The position numbers and the translations under genes are program-made. From Rostrohypoxylon terebratum (lineage: Eukaryota > Ascomycota > Sordariomycetes > Xylariales > Hypoxylaceae), in the NCBI GenBank assembly GCA_022497145.1, contig MU385893.1, forward strand, positions 62,001 to 126,000: DNA of 64,000 nucleotides, given 5' to 3'. The notes beneath the pieces were generated by a model. The model searched no databases and was not told the DNA's origin. It saw nothing but the letters and a program-made list of their open reading frames with translations. This document shows positions 46,899 through 57,094 of this stretch, one piece after another. Within the stretch, counting starts at the first letter, position 1, and each line of letters starts with the position of its first letter.

Positions 46899-46968
46899 CT
46901 CGATGTTTCCCCCTTACCCCCCGTGAATGACAACTAACACCTGCCAGAATACTTGATACATATTCAAA

Positions 46969-48058
46969 ATGGCACCGTCCGCAACCCTAGAGATTGTTGA
47001 ACCTGCTGTCCTTCCTCACAAAGGTGGCATTCCCGTTGGCAATGGCAAAATCCGTGCCAATGGAGATGTCCAGGTTGCCGATGGGAAATGGAAGGACTTC
47101 TCTTTCCATCCCATCAGGGAGTCTCAGGTTGCTCGTGCCATGGCTCGTCGATACTTCAATGACCTCGACACCTACGCCGAGTCGGACATCGTCATCGTCG
47201 GAGCCGGTTCATGCGGTCTGAGCACTGCTTACACCCTCGCCAAAGCTCGCCCTGACTTGAAGATTGCCATCATCGAGGCCAGTGTCTCTCCTGGTGCGTT
47301 TTAACCAATATGGCTTAGTCGATCTCTTTGCTTACTTATATAGGTGGCGGTGCTTGGCTCGGAGGCCAGCTATTCAGCGCCATGGTGATGCGCAAGCCCG
47401 CTGACGAGTTCTTGTCTGACCTGGGTATTCCCTTCGAGGATGAGGGCGCTTACGTCGTCGTTAAGCACGCTGCCCTCTTTACGTCGACTCTGCTATCGAA
47501 GGTTTTGTCATTCCCCAACGTCAAGCTCTTCAATGCTACCACTGTCGAGGATCTCATCACTCGCCGTGACGAGTCTGGCGCCATTCGAATTGCCGGCGTT
47601 GTCACCAATTGGACTCTTGTCGCCATGCACCATGAGGACCAGTCTTGCATGGATCCTAGCACCATCAACGCGCCCGTCATCATCAGCACTACTGGTCATG
47701 ACGGTCCCTTCGGCGCCTTCAGTGCCAAGCGACTTGTGAGCATGCAGGCGCTTGAGAAACTTGGCGGCATGCGCGGTTTGGACATGAACACCGCCGAGGA
47801 TGCCATCGTCAAGGGCACCCGAGAGATCGTGCCCGGCTTGATTGTAGGTGGCATGGAACTCAGTGAAGTTGACGGAGCTAACCGCATGGGTCCAACTTTT
47901 GGGTAAGTTCTGTCATACCTACCTAAGGCTTAAGCCACCATTCATACTTTGAGGGCTGAAGCTAATGAACATAAAGTGCGATGGCGCTCTCCGGCGTGAA
48001 GGCTGCTGAGGAAGCCTTGAAGGTTTTTGAGCAGCGCCAGAAGGAAAACGCCTTCTAA
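46969..48058 (+). CDS. thi4: Thiamin thiazole synthase THI4
   Basis: 321 aa in three exons: 46969-47293, 47344-47902 and 47977-48058 (introns 50 and 74 nt; the second ends in AAG). The nucleotide-binding GAGSCGLS motif lies near residues 75-85. The sulfur-donating cysteine is Cys210 in HEDQSCMDP, equivalent to yeast Cys205, so it is the suicidal type that sacrifices its own sulfur to make the thiazole. Typical C-terminal EGANRMGPTFGAMALSG-like region (here DGANRMGP). A TPP riboswitch lies 70 nt upstream. Role: thiamin biosynthesis and stress tolerance. Confidence 0.95.
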
Positions 48059-48539
48059 GTTTGAGCCTAGGCTCTAGGATGACGGCCCTGAGAAAAATAT
48101 ATGGATGGGTACTGTCAAGAGAGGATTTACTTGCGCTATATAAATTGATTAGTGGAGGTTATCAAGGTTTACATACCGCTCCAGGTACCACTCTCTTTAC
48201 TGAGAATATTTGAATGAATAAAATGACTCAACGGAATTACGTTGTTGTTCCCGCATAGTAGCTTCAGGTGTCATTTGGCGTCAAATCCCGTGTTGGTGTT
48301 TGATAGGATGGATGTCCTGAAGACGCCCCTATAATGACGATCGTTAGTGGTAGCAATCCCCTGAATTCAATCCCCTTCCACTGGCCGATTCCCAGCATGG
48401 GTCAGTTACTCCACCTATGTAGATCCACTTGGTCCCACTTAACTTCTACAAAAAGGCTCTGGACCTGCAAATTCTTTCAAGCTCCGATTTCTGTGCTTTA
48501 ATTCTTTTTTCTTCCATTTCTGAAAAATGATGTGTAGCG
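48059..48539. other. Intergenic region
   Basis: About 480 nt between THI4 and the next same-strand gene. The right end is a TTCTTTTTTCTTCC pyrimidine-rich leader. No other feature seen. Confidence 0.5.
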
Positions 48540-49490
48540 ATGCGCATTCTGCTCGTCAGGCATGGCGAGTCTATTGACAATATAGCTGGTCTTTAGTCAG
48601 TCTTCCTTCCCTTGGCATGACATTCATTACCGTGCAATAACTAACCGTCCTCAAGTGCGGGTTCTCGAGATTCCCCTCTGACGAACCATGGTGTACTTCA
48701 AATCAAAAGATTAGGTGCGCATCTTGCGAAACGCCAGGAAGCTATAGGCCCTATCAAGTACATTTTCACCTCAAATCTCCAAAGAGCCTTCCAAACTGCC
48801 GAAGCTGTTGCCGAAGCCCTGCTTGAAACCAAAGCTTCCTCGAGTAACGACACATCGAAGTCCACCACAGCCGTGGAAGTCTCCCGATTGTCTGAGCTAC
48901 GAGAGAAAGACTATGGATCATCTGAAGGCAAGAAATATGGCGTGAAGACAGATAGAGGTGCCAATGATCAGATCCAGTCGGACTCGGAATCGCATGAGTC
49001 AATGAGAGCCAGAGTCAATCGTTTCGTAGACTCCTACCTAATCCCGATCGCTGATACAGACGCGCCTAAAGATACCACTGTCTTAATAGTGGCACATGGT
49101 ATCATTCTTGGTGTTTTTCTGAAGGTATTGTTAGAGCGGTTTCCTCCAAAGCTAGCTCTTTCTACATCAGTCAGTCCATCAGAGTCTGTAGCATGGAGCA
49201 ACACGGGTGTTCTCCAAGCCAAGCTACAATTCAGCGAAGACTCGCCAGCACTGGATGGTAACGGAAAAGACGTGCATGTTGCAAACTCAGCAGTGTCTGA
49301 CAGCACCGCCACTCCCTCCGTAGATTCACAGAAAGGGGCATTGCAACTAAATATCGAGCTGACAAACGATCTTGAACATCTCAAAGGTCTGAAAAAGACA
49401 AGAGGTGGCATTGGAAGCGCTCAGTTTGACTCGCGACAGCGAACAATGGATTCATTTTTCACCCCCGCTTCGAAAAAGCGAAAGCTTTGA
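48540..49490 (+). CDS. Histidine phosphatase with C-terminal PIP box and NLS
   Basis: 296 aa in two exons, 48540-48595 and 48656-49490 (60-nt intron with GTCAGT donor, CTAACC branch and AAG acceptor; AGLYAGSRDSPL reads across). Complete histidine-phosphatase signature: LLVRHGES (His8), FTSNLQRAFQTA and LIVAHGIILGV with the second His. After a disordered linker of about 80 residues the last 17 residues read QRTMDSFF, an exact PCNA-interacting-protein box (Q-x-x-M-x-x-F-F), followed by TPASKKRKL, a classical nuclear signal. I infer a nuclear, PCNA-linked phosphatase. Substrate unknown. The pattern may be conserved in related fungi. Confidence 0.83.
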
Positions 49491-49864
49491 CAGCCCGGAG
49501 GACGGGAACCACTAGAGAAGCCTGCAGCTATGGTACGTCCATGATCATCCCATTTTCACCATGGGCTTCTTTATGATGAAAGAGCATAATTCACAGACCT
49601 GTTCTGAATTTTATGTGGAATCATTTATGTCCAACCGCTATCTGAGAGATCTACACCCACCCTCAATATCTGTTCACTCTTCTCTACCGGGAGTATCTGC
49701 TAATTTGTGGCATCTTCATATTAGGCATATTTTTAACAAAATCGCAACATCTGTGATCTCTTAACATAGGCTTTCCCTTGTAATAGATAATTACCAATTA
49801 AAATATCTAGATTATTCTTAAAAGCTTTGTACACATGATGATTGGCGATTTGTATGCGTGCTTA
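49491..49864. other. Convergent intergenic region
   Basis: About 370 nt between two convergent genes. AT-rich, with a short low-complexity ORF I do not support. Confidence 0.5.
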
Positions 49865-50387
49865 CTATTCATTTTCCCATTCCTCCTCAGAGGGCAATCT
49901 ACTTGGGAACCATCCACACTCCTCGAAATCCACTGTGAATCCAGATCCAGACGCACGATTATCTACTACCCTGACGCCCTCCGCTTGCAATGCGGTTGCT
50001 TGGTCCTGAGCACCTGAGGCCGTTGATCTGTTTATATCAATCAGTAATATGATAAACGTATCCCTAACGAGCATACCTACCTAGGTGATATTGATGCCTT
50101 AGCGTTGACAACCCTCTGCCAGGGAACATTGTCATGATTGAAATGTGCCCCGGGGTTTTGGGGGAGTCGTTTCAGGCACATTCCCACCTGGCGTGGCTTT
50201 TGAGCTATAGTAAGGGTTCTGTAATTAGGTCCCTGGGTTCGCTGCAGCTGTCCAGTAAAACTTGAAACTCACGCTGACCGATCAAACGCGCGATGTGTCC
50301 GTAAGTAGTAACTTTGCCATAAGGAATCTGCTGTACAGCTTCGCACACATCGACGAAGAATTCGTTTGCCTCATCTTGCCCTTCCAT
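49865..50387 (-). pseudogene. atl1: Alkyltransferase-like protein (Atl1) gene, frame broken by one extra base
   Basis: Exons read 50387-50273, 50204-50080 and 50027-49865 with good splice sites. Exon 1 encodes IPYGKVTTYGHIARLIGQ, and exon 2 PQKPRQVGMCLKRLP then NVPWQRVVNA. Trp67 (in PWQRV) sits where the MGMT acceptor Cys would be, as in fission-yeast Atl1, so this is an Atl1-type lesion-binding protein that hands alkyl damage to nucleotide excision repair. An extra T after GTCAACGC creates TAA at 50100-50098; the shifted frame would restore KASISPR and the DQATALQAEGVRVVD continuation in exon 3. Either a real inactivating indel or a sequence error. The intact reading without the extra base supports recent loss. 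Confidence 0.65.
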
Positions 50388-50686
50388 ACTATAAGATATG
50401 CGATGAATGAACCAGGTGCACAAGTTGTCTTACATATCACGGATGCGACATATAGCTAATAAAGAAAACCGGGATAGGTCCGTTTTATCTTGTCAAGCAC
50501 GTGTCAGGATGTCATGTCTGACGTATCTCGCTTAATTATGGTATTGTACAATGTACATACATACTGGTAGTTACCTATACCTACTATAGTGCCATCCACA
50601 GTGTAAACAAATTCCCCCTATTACAAACTTCCACTACCCTAACAGTAACAACAACCAAGATGCGTGAACATTATGTGCCTTAGTAC

Positions 50687-51160
50687 CTAGTAGGTATCCA
50701 TATCTGTACCTTCCATAGCGCTCATCCAACTAAAATCTAACCCGCCATCCGCCGGTCTTCCAGGCATCTCGAAAACCAGTATTCTGTCTGCCTCCGGAAT
50801 AGAAGTCAAATACTCCTTCTTCTCAATCCATTCTTTTAGATTGCTAATCTCAAACTGTCGAGCTTGGCTCAAAAGAGCCATGTACTTGGCATAGTCGAAA
50901 CATCGAGAGATGGGGTCGTAGAATATGGGGTAATCGCCGCTGCGCAAGTAGTAGAGAATATGCTTGAAGATGAACGGGTCGGCGTCTATGAAGTAGGAGC
51001 CGTCGGCGTCGACATCAACTTCGCTGCTTTTGTCTTGCCATGCCTCGAGGCCGATGCGAGCTGCGAAGTACGGACTTTTATTGATGAGAGTCCGCCGATA
51101 CGTCGTGAATCGACGCTCGCCGACTTGAAGAGTTATTCGTTTGTGAGGGTACTCAGACAT
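50687..51160 (-). CDS. BTB/POZ (KCTD-T1-like) protein
   Basis: Single-exon 157-aa protein. Residues about 8-110 form a BTB_2/T1-type fold: ITLQVGERRFTTYRRTLI, DGSYFIDADPFIFKHILYYLRSG. The C-terminal helical region (SQARQFEISNLKEWIEKKEYL) is short. Such proteins are often cullin-3 adaptors or oligomerisation modules; the partner is unknown. Confidence 0.82.
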   Translation of the reverse strand: MSEYPHKRITLQVGERRFTTYRRTLINKSPYFAARIGLEAWQDKSSEVDVDADGSYFIDADPFIFKHILYYLRSGDYPIFYDPISRCFDYAKYMALLSQARQFEISNLKEWIEKKEYLTSIPEADRILVFEMPGRPADGGLDFSWMSAMEGTDMDTY

Positions 51161-52008
51161 GTCTTAGGATATGGGTCAAATAGTAGAAATAATACAACGA
51201 GATGAATTAGGGACTCCAGGAGAATCTTTTTCCGAAGACGATATTGGTTATTTTGAGGTTCAATACGTGTCGTGCCCAATCCTATGCGTTCAACTTGAAC
51301 AGAGGACTATTCGAATGATGCTTAGTACCCAAGAACTGCGGAAAATCTTAACACGATGTATCTACCCGAGACACCTACACGGGTAGATGCTTCGATAACC
51401 CTCCAGACTCCATACAGTCGATGCCAAGAGACCCTATGCTTTTGACTGAGTCACTCTTTTAATTAATCTTGATCTTGAATGCAATGATCAGGTATACACC
51501 TACGATGATCGTAGCGGGAAGTGGCAGGACTTTCACAGGTAACCATCGGAGCAAACGCCTCGCGCCAATCCAAATTCGCACAGGCAAAGACAAGACACTG
51601 TTCTAACCCACACAAACGGTTTCTAGCACAAGTAATTCTGGAGCTGGAGTACCCAGCTAATTGACTGACAGTTGTAGTCACACGAAGGCCAAGTAGGGCT
51701 TCAAGTTCAATGCTATTGTCAAGTTACATATAGGAACAAACGGACAGAAAATGAGATATTCCAACACTACTGCTGGCTTGTGTAATAACACAATAACACT
51801 ATTCTACAAGTCGTTATATGCTACGTTAAGGCTATCGTCACGTCAACTCCGCATGGTTTATCTATATTATAAAAGAAAACCTCTCGTTTCTGTCTGATCT
51901 TGTTATAGTGAATCTACTTCACTCACGTATCACAGACCTTCCACACGCCAAGTTATTTCTAGTTCCGTTCTCAACACTTTACCTGGGTAGATTCTTTACA
52001 CTTACGTC
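51161..52008. other. Intergenic region with a possible cysteine-rich relic
   Basis: Minus-strand frame over 51463-51681 encodes VSQLAGYSSSRITCARNR then CANLDWREAFAPMVTC, reminiscent of cysteine-rich secreted fungal domains but with no ATG or signal peptide. It may be a decayed exon. Otherwise nothing supported. Confidence 0.3.
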
Positions 52009-52296
52009 ATGCTGTCACCAGAAGATCCGTCTCCGGAGACTCCCACTGTGATCATTGTCCCTCCGGAAGAGCCTTTCCCGTTTCCGACCGGGCAGGTTAT
52101 CTCGGACGGACATCAAAGCAATCCAGACACCGCCCATATTCTTATGATCGCTTTGCCAACTATAATTTTGTTTATGTTTGCATTTGGTTGTATAATCTTG
52201 TTCCGATGCCTTAAGGCAGGCACAGAAGATACACCTATCAGTATAGAGTTAACCAATAGAGGCCCACCTCCAAGATACGAAAATCCGGAGCGCTAG
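52009..52296 (+). CDS. Small single-pass membrane protein with PPxY motif, 95 aa
   Basis: Single-exon ORF with one strong transmembrane helix (ILMIALPTIILFMFAFGCIILF, about residues 44-65). The N-terminus is Pro-rich (PPEEPFPFPTGQV). The short cytosolic tail ends GPPPRYENPER, containing PPRY, a WW-domain ligand. In fungi such tails recruit the Rsp5-type ubiquitin ligase for sorting of membrane proteins (as in yeast Sna3). No homologue recognised directly. Confidence 0.6.
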   Translation: MLSPEDPSPETPTVIIVPPEEPFPFPTGQVISDGHQSNPDTAHILMIALPTIILFMFAFGCIILFRCLKAGTEDTPISIELTNRGPPPRYENPER

Positions 52297-52655
52297 GTGC
52301 CCTTATAAGGATGAGACTCTAAGTTGCAAGGCTTTCTTGGGAGAGGGGGGGATGTACCTATTGCTCATGAGGTTAACATTAACTACATACTGGTGCTGAT
52401 GAGAGTTATCGTAGACAGCACCAGTACCCTAGTCTCAACCGATAAAGTCTCTAAGATGTTGCTAGATATCGAGACTCCACACTTGATGTTACATTCCTCT
52501 TTAGACCTAAGCATTGAATCGAGTGTTACTACCTTTATCGTATCTAGATCCCAGATTGATATAGATCTCTGATAGAATATGCGAATCCCCGATTTCTTCC
52601 CTGATTGTGTACCTATGTGAGGTGCTGTGTGCTGACAGCAGCAGTAAGAGCCAAT
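52297..52655. other. Intergenic region
   Basis: About 360 nt, AT-rich. The in-frame GTG/ATG at 52605 upstream of 52656 would remove the signal-peptide start, so I place the next start downstream. Confidence 0.5.
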
Positions 52656-54425
52656 ATGCGTGCCCTTTTTATAGCCCTAATTCTAACGTGCTGCGGGCTT
52701 TCACAGGGTACGCTAGAAGTTTTCCAGGCAGCGCCACCCCCGCGGGCGACCTTCGATGGGCCAGCGTGCCGCCAAATGTTATTTGAACATGATTTCGGCA
52801 ACAGCTATAATGCCCCTTATGTTGGGTCCTACTCACCACCTGAGAGCTGTAGTTTCACAACGACTATATTCAACCTGAGTGTCGTATCAAGCGGGCGACA
52901 ATTTGATCGACTCGCAACACTATGGCTTGGGGACATCGAGATATGGAGAACTTCCACCGCAATGCCGACACAGTCAGGCATTCACTGGTCGTTCGAGAAG
53001 GATATGACCATATGGCATCCACTCTTAACGCAGAACCAAAAGATCATCTTTGACCTGGGCAATCTGATCGACGGGGACCGGTACACTGGTTACTTCAATG
53101 TTACTATAGAAGCTCTGTATTATGACGACAGGCATTTCTCGGGATTCCACCCCGCAGAACACATATATCCCATCTCAACATCCTCGTCTTCCAACAATAC
53201 TACTTCGTTATTCTCTCTACCTGGCGACGGCGGTTCGGTCAATCTGATCCTTCCAAGGAATGTCAAGACCGCGGTGGTTTCGGTCATGGCATCTGGAAAC
53301 GGAGAAGAGGAATTTTGGTTTACAAACGTGCCGACAGAATATGTGCACACGTTCCCCAGCAACGATGGCTGGCTATATCCATACAGCCCGTTCCGCGAGG
53401 TGCAGGTGCTTATCGACGGTCAGCTTGCGGGTGTTTCTTGGCCCTTCCCTATTCTCTTCACTGGCGGGGTAGATCCGGGTGCGTGGCGGCCCATTGTCGG
53501 GATCGATGCCTTCGAATTATCGCCATTTGAAATTGACATCACTCCTTGGCTCGGTTTATTAACAGATGGAAGACCGCACACTTTTCAATTGCGTGTTGTG
53601 GGGTTTGATGCATCCACGGAAGATGGTGTTGGTCCCGTAGGTGAAAATTGGTGGGTTTCGGGGTCTGTCTTCGTCTGGCTTGACGATACAGCGGAACAAA
53701 CCACCAGCGACAGCTTCCATAGCGAGGTAACGAAGCCATCCTTTGGATTTCACCCGATTGTTGGCACAGCTATTTCCGATAATGGCACGGTGACGAACAC
53801 CTCGTTTTATTTCGCCTTGATCGCAAGCCGCAATTTAACAATTTCTTCGAGAATTTTTAAAGGGGCTGATACTCGTGAGGTGGCATGGATACAAAGTCTC
53901 TCATTCTCCAACATTCAGAACATGACCGACTTAGCCTTCAATCAATCGCTAGCTATGGTGACTTCGGGGAGTTACTCGGACTCGACTTCGAATATCATAT
54001 CGCATTACACTTACCCCCTGAATCTTTTCAGCGCATACGACGTGGCCTCTTCTGGAGCAACCACGAACCCCGGTTCCGTCTTCTGCATGGTCGATAGGAG
54101 TAAGCTAACGGATGGGATTTCTGTGCTATCATTCTTGACCAGGACATCTCTCGGGCCAGAAAGCCTTCATACAAGACAGAACGTTACGTCAGACTACCAT
54201 TGGAATCGGACAATTGTAGAGGGTACGGAAGGGTTAGACACGATGGATGGTGAAGTATGGCTTTCATACTCTGCCGCTGTGGCGGTCGAGGGGGCGGTCG
54301 CAGCATACCACCGATATGCTAAGGAGAAGAATGATAGCATATTGATAGATGATCAGGGCTGGAATCCCATGCAAGTGCTTAGCACGGTACCTCTTCCGAT
54401 TGTAGATGGAGAGCCAATGGTGTAG
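52656..54425 (+). CDS. Secreted PNGase-A-like glycoamidase
   Basis: 589 aa, single exon. I start at ATG 52656, giving a clean signal peptide (MRALFIALILTCCGLSQG). The protein follows the peptide-N4-(N-acetyl-glucosaminyl)asparagine amidase A family (PF12222-type): SCSFTTTIFNLSVVSSGRQFDRLATLWLGDIEIWRTSTAMPT, then WSFEKDMT and NLIDGDRYTGYFNVTIEALYY, and a C-terminal domain. Multiple N-glycosylation motifs are consistent with secretion. Role: removal of N-glycans from glycoproteins outside the cell. The in-frame 52605 ATG would add 17 Cys-rich residues that spoil the signal; rejected. Confidence 0.85.
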   Translation: MRALFIALILTCCGLSQGTLEVFQAAPPPRATFDGPACRQMLFEHDFGNSYNAPYVGSYSPPESCSFTTTIFNLSVVSSGRQFDRLATLWLGDIEIWRTSTAMPTQSGIHWSFEKDMTIWHPLLTQNQKIIFDLGNLIDGDRYTGYFNVTIEALYYDDRHFSGFHPAEHIYPISTSSSSNNTTSLFSLPGDGGSVNLILPRNVKTAVVSVMASGNGEEEFWFTNVPTEYVHTFPSNDGWLYPYSPFREVQVLIDGQLAGVSWPFPILFTGGVDPGAWRPIVGIDAFELSPFEIDITPWLGLLTDGRPHTFQLRVVGFDASTEDGVGPVGENWWVSGSVFVWLDDTAEQTTSDSFHSEVTKPSFGFHPIVGTAISDNGTVTNTSFYFALIASRNLTISSRIFKGADTREVAWIQSLSFSNIQNMTDLAFNQSLAMVTSGSYSDSTSNIISHYTYPLNLFSAYDVASSGATTNPGSVFCMVDRSKLTDGISVLSFLTRTSLGPESLHTRQNVTSDYHWNRTIVEGTEGLDTMDGEVWLSYSAAVAVEGAVAAYHRYAKEKNDSILIDDQGWNPMQVLSTVPLPIVDGEPMV

Positions 54426-55527
54426 GTAACTAGTAGTCTTATCCTAGGCTTGCAATATAGACACCTACTTCTTGTACTTTAGGGGGTATAACGTCAAATA
54501 ACGATGATCTTAGGGTTATGTAAGGGATTATACTTACAATAAGGGGGGAAACTTGCGCCACAACACCCTAGTAGTTGACGCATATAGCGCTATGCCTTTC
54601 TATAACATTGAGTGTTACAGGGACAGGTGTAGCGTCTTCGAATAGTAGTTTAGCGACTATAACTGTCGGATATGGCACTATGTCACTCAGGGACGTCGAC
54701 ATCCCATACACCTCTAATAGTGAGCACATATTCACTATAGATAGCAAGAGCACGCTATACACACCTTTCCTGCTAGTGGAAACAAGCATGTATTTGACGG
54801 GCCTACGGTAAATCGTATGCTTGGTGCCGCCTCGGTATGCCTTAATATTAACAACCGGGTGCTAACTCTACGAAGAATGCTGTTGACAGCCTTGTTCTGG
54901 ACGACGGCTGGGCGGCAGTGTTTATTTCTTGGATTGATACAAGCACTGATCCAATCACTTATTGTATCAAGCTGGTAAAGTCATTTTTTTAGGTGTCGAA
55001 ATGGAGTATTTCATATTCTTGCGACGGTATATCCACAACATCATCGCCTGGGGGTCTAGTAGTCGGCTTTACGAAACAAGGGCTACATTCGATGCTGGGT
55101 TGCCGCCTTCAGCAGCCATGAATTATGCCACCTCCACTGGTGCCAATGCCGCAACAGCAGCCGCGCACCAGCGTAATAATGTTAAGAACACGAAAAACCG
55201 CCATAATGTTAATATATTTTCCCGCTACAATACCTATAAAGTCTACACACGTTTATATTGATTAAATCGATTTTCTATTGGCTTCTACGTCTGGATTATG
55301 AGCCAATCGGTAACGTGTCAAATGGAGTATCACTGACTTGGGCAAGGCTGCGATATTGTCCTGCAATTTTCAGCTTCGCGATAACGCAACTATAGTATCA
55401 TTGAACTGTTAACAACCAAACCAGAACTTCGTTAGGAGCGACCAAATAGATCTCGGTGTACTGCGATACTCCGGTCTCTACCCAAATAACGGCAACTTAA
55501 GAATACTTAATCCCAACTTCATGGGCC
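54426..55527. other. Intergenic region, possible coding remnants
   Basis: About 1.1 kb. Two short plus-strand stretches (54575-54811 and 54962-55261) look somewhat protein-like but lack domains, signals and splice continuity; they may be decayed. Nothing else supported. Confidence 0.35.
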
Positions 55528-57094
55528 ATGTCTACCTGCCCCGTCCAACTAGACTGTTACTCGGATACATTCGATGCCGACCCTGACATTGTGAGTACTA
55601 GATACTCCTACTTCACAATAATAACCAGGCTGACTAACGCCCATCTAGGCGGGAATTGGAGTATGGTAGTTTGAACATCGTTATGACTTCTATATATGGA
55701 CTAATCCCTCTACAGGTTATACTGGCCTTCTTGATTTCCGCTTGGTGCAGCCTATTTGTTATTACATTCGAATATGTCTCCCTGGGCAAACCAAATCAAC
55801 TCGATAACCTGCTTATAGGGTATATCAAGAAGATTCCAATGCCTCTCAAGAAACCTTGGACTTTGAAAGATGTCGAGCCGGCTATCTTGATGGTCGGTGA
55901 TCAACAACTCATCACAGGCACTGCGATATTGACTGTGGGGTTCATCCAACATTGCACTATTACTCAATACCACACCTACATAACCTCTTTGCTTGGATTC
56001 ATTTCCTTCCAAATTTACGACACGTCTCTCATTGCCCTAAATGGATACGTGACCAAGCATCCGTCGATGAAACTTTGGAGAGCAGTTATGGTGACCATCC
56101 TTTTCGTCATGCTTATTCTCAGCACTATCATCGTGAACAGTAACGACTTTTACTACTACCCGGGGTCAGCAACTCAATGTATATGGAGCAACGTCATCGG
56201 TTTAAATCATTACCAAGATACATTGATAGACCTCGGTCTCTCGTTGTTCATACTGGTGTGGGGTTACTACGGAGAGATCGGCTTGTTCTATCCCCAAATC
56301 TTCAAACCGTTTAGGAGGATTTTTAGAGCCATAAAAACAGATTTATATCGTTTCCTTAGAGCCCATGGGAGGATTTGCCAGCAAGTGGTAGAAGGGAAGT
56401 CTCGTCCCGACAGATTACACCAAATCAACACCGAAACCGACCCCGAAGCGAATAGTTTTACGAACCCGGTCGATAAAAGGTTATCCCGTCTGCCCTTACT
56501 GATAATGACATCAATGTCCTGGGTTCTCTTGGTCATAATCTTCACTTTGATGGGGCTTCTCGGATCGCGCATCGTCATCGTCTGGAGAATATACTCGGCA
56601 CTTCTGGTGTCAACAATACTCCTCCTGCGCGTCAAACAAGAGGTTAAATCTCAAGGATTGATTAATGGCGATGAAGATGAATGGGGGTTCGGTCAAATTC
56701 TGCCCTTGCTCCTATTACTATTGCCGGCGACGTCGCTGTTGGAGATATATCAAGGTGAGTGAACTAGCCCCCCAAAGTATATTATATGTATTAATAACCG
56801 ACAGAGGCTCGAATGAAAAGGGGAAAGAACGATGTCGTGGCATTTGAACTTGAACTTCGATGCTCAACTTCGCGGGAATTGGATAGAGATCTGCTACTGG
56901 CTTCGCTGGATTCTTCTTCTACCTCGAGATATGACCAAGATGGCGTAGACGAATCGGCCAACCTTAAACATATCTACCTCACCTTTCGAGATAACTTATA
57001 CGCTTCGAGGCTATTCCGCGTATGGATCACTCTCTGTACGCTTGCCGCTTTCGCAGGGTCTACCTACGGCGCAGTCGAAGGATATGCGTTTTGA
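55528..57094 (+). CDS. Multipass membrane protein, unknown function
   Basis: 467 aa in four exons: 55528-55590, a 12-nt microexon 55649-55660 (GCGGGAATTGGA, encoding AGIG), 55716-56754 and 56805-57094 (introns 58, 55 and 50 nt with CTAAC-type branches). Joined start: DPDIAGIGVILAFLISAW, a motif shared by uncharacterised fungal membrane-protein families. Several TM segments follow: ILAFLISAWCSLFVITF, LITGTAILTVGFIQHC, VMVTILFVMLILSTII, LIDLGLSLFILVWGYYG, MSWVLLVIIFTLMGLL, LPLLLLLLPATSLLEI and FRVWITLCTLAAFAGS. Without the microexon, exon 3 would run into an in-frame TAG after GGAGTATGG. No function assigned. Confidence 0.72.

Noticed and set aside
54575..55261. Two short plus-strand ORFs after the PNGase-like gene
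   Set aside because: No domain or splice continuity; possibly decayed, not callable.
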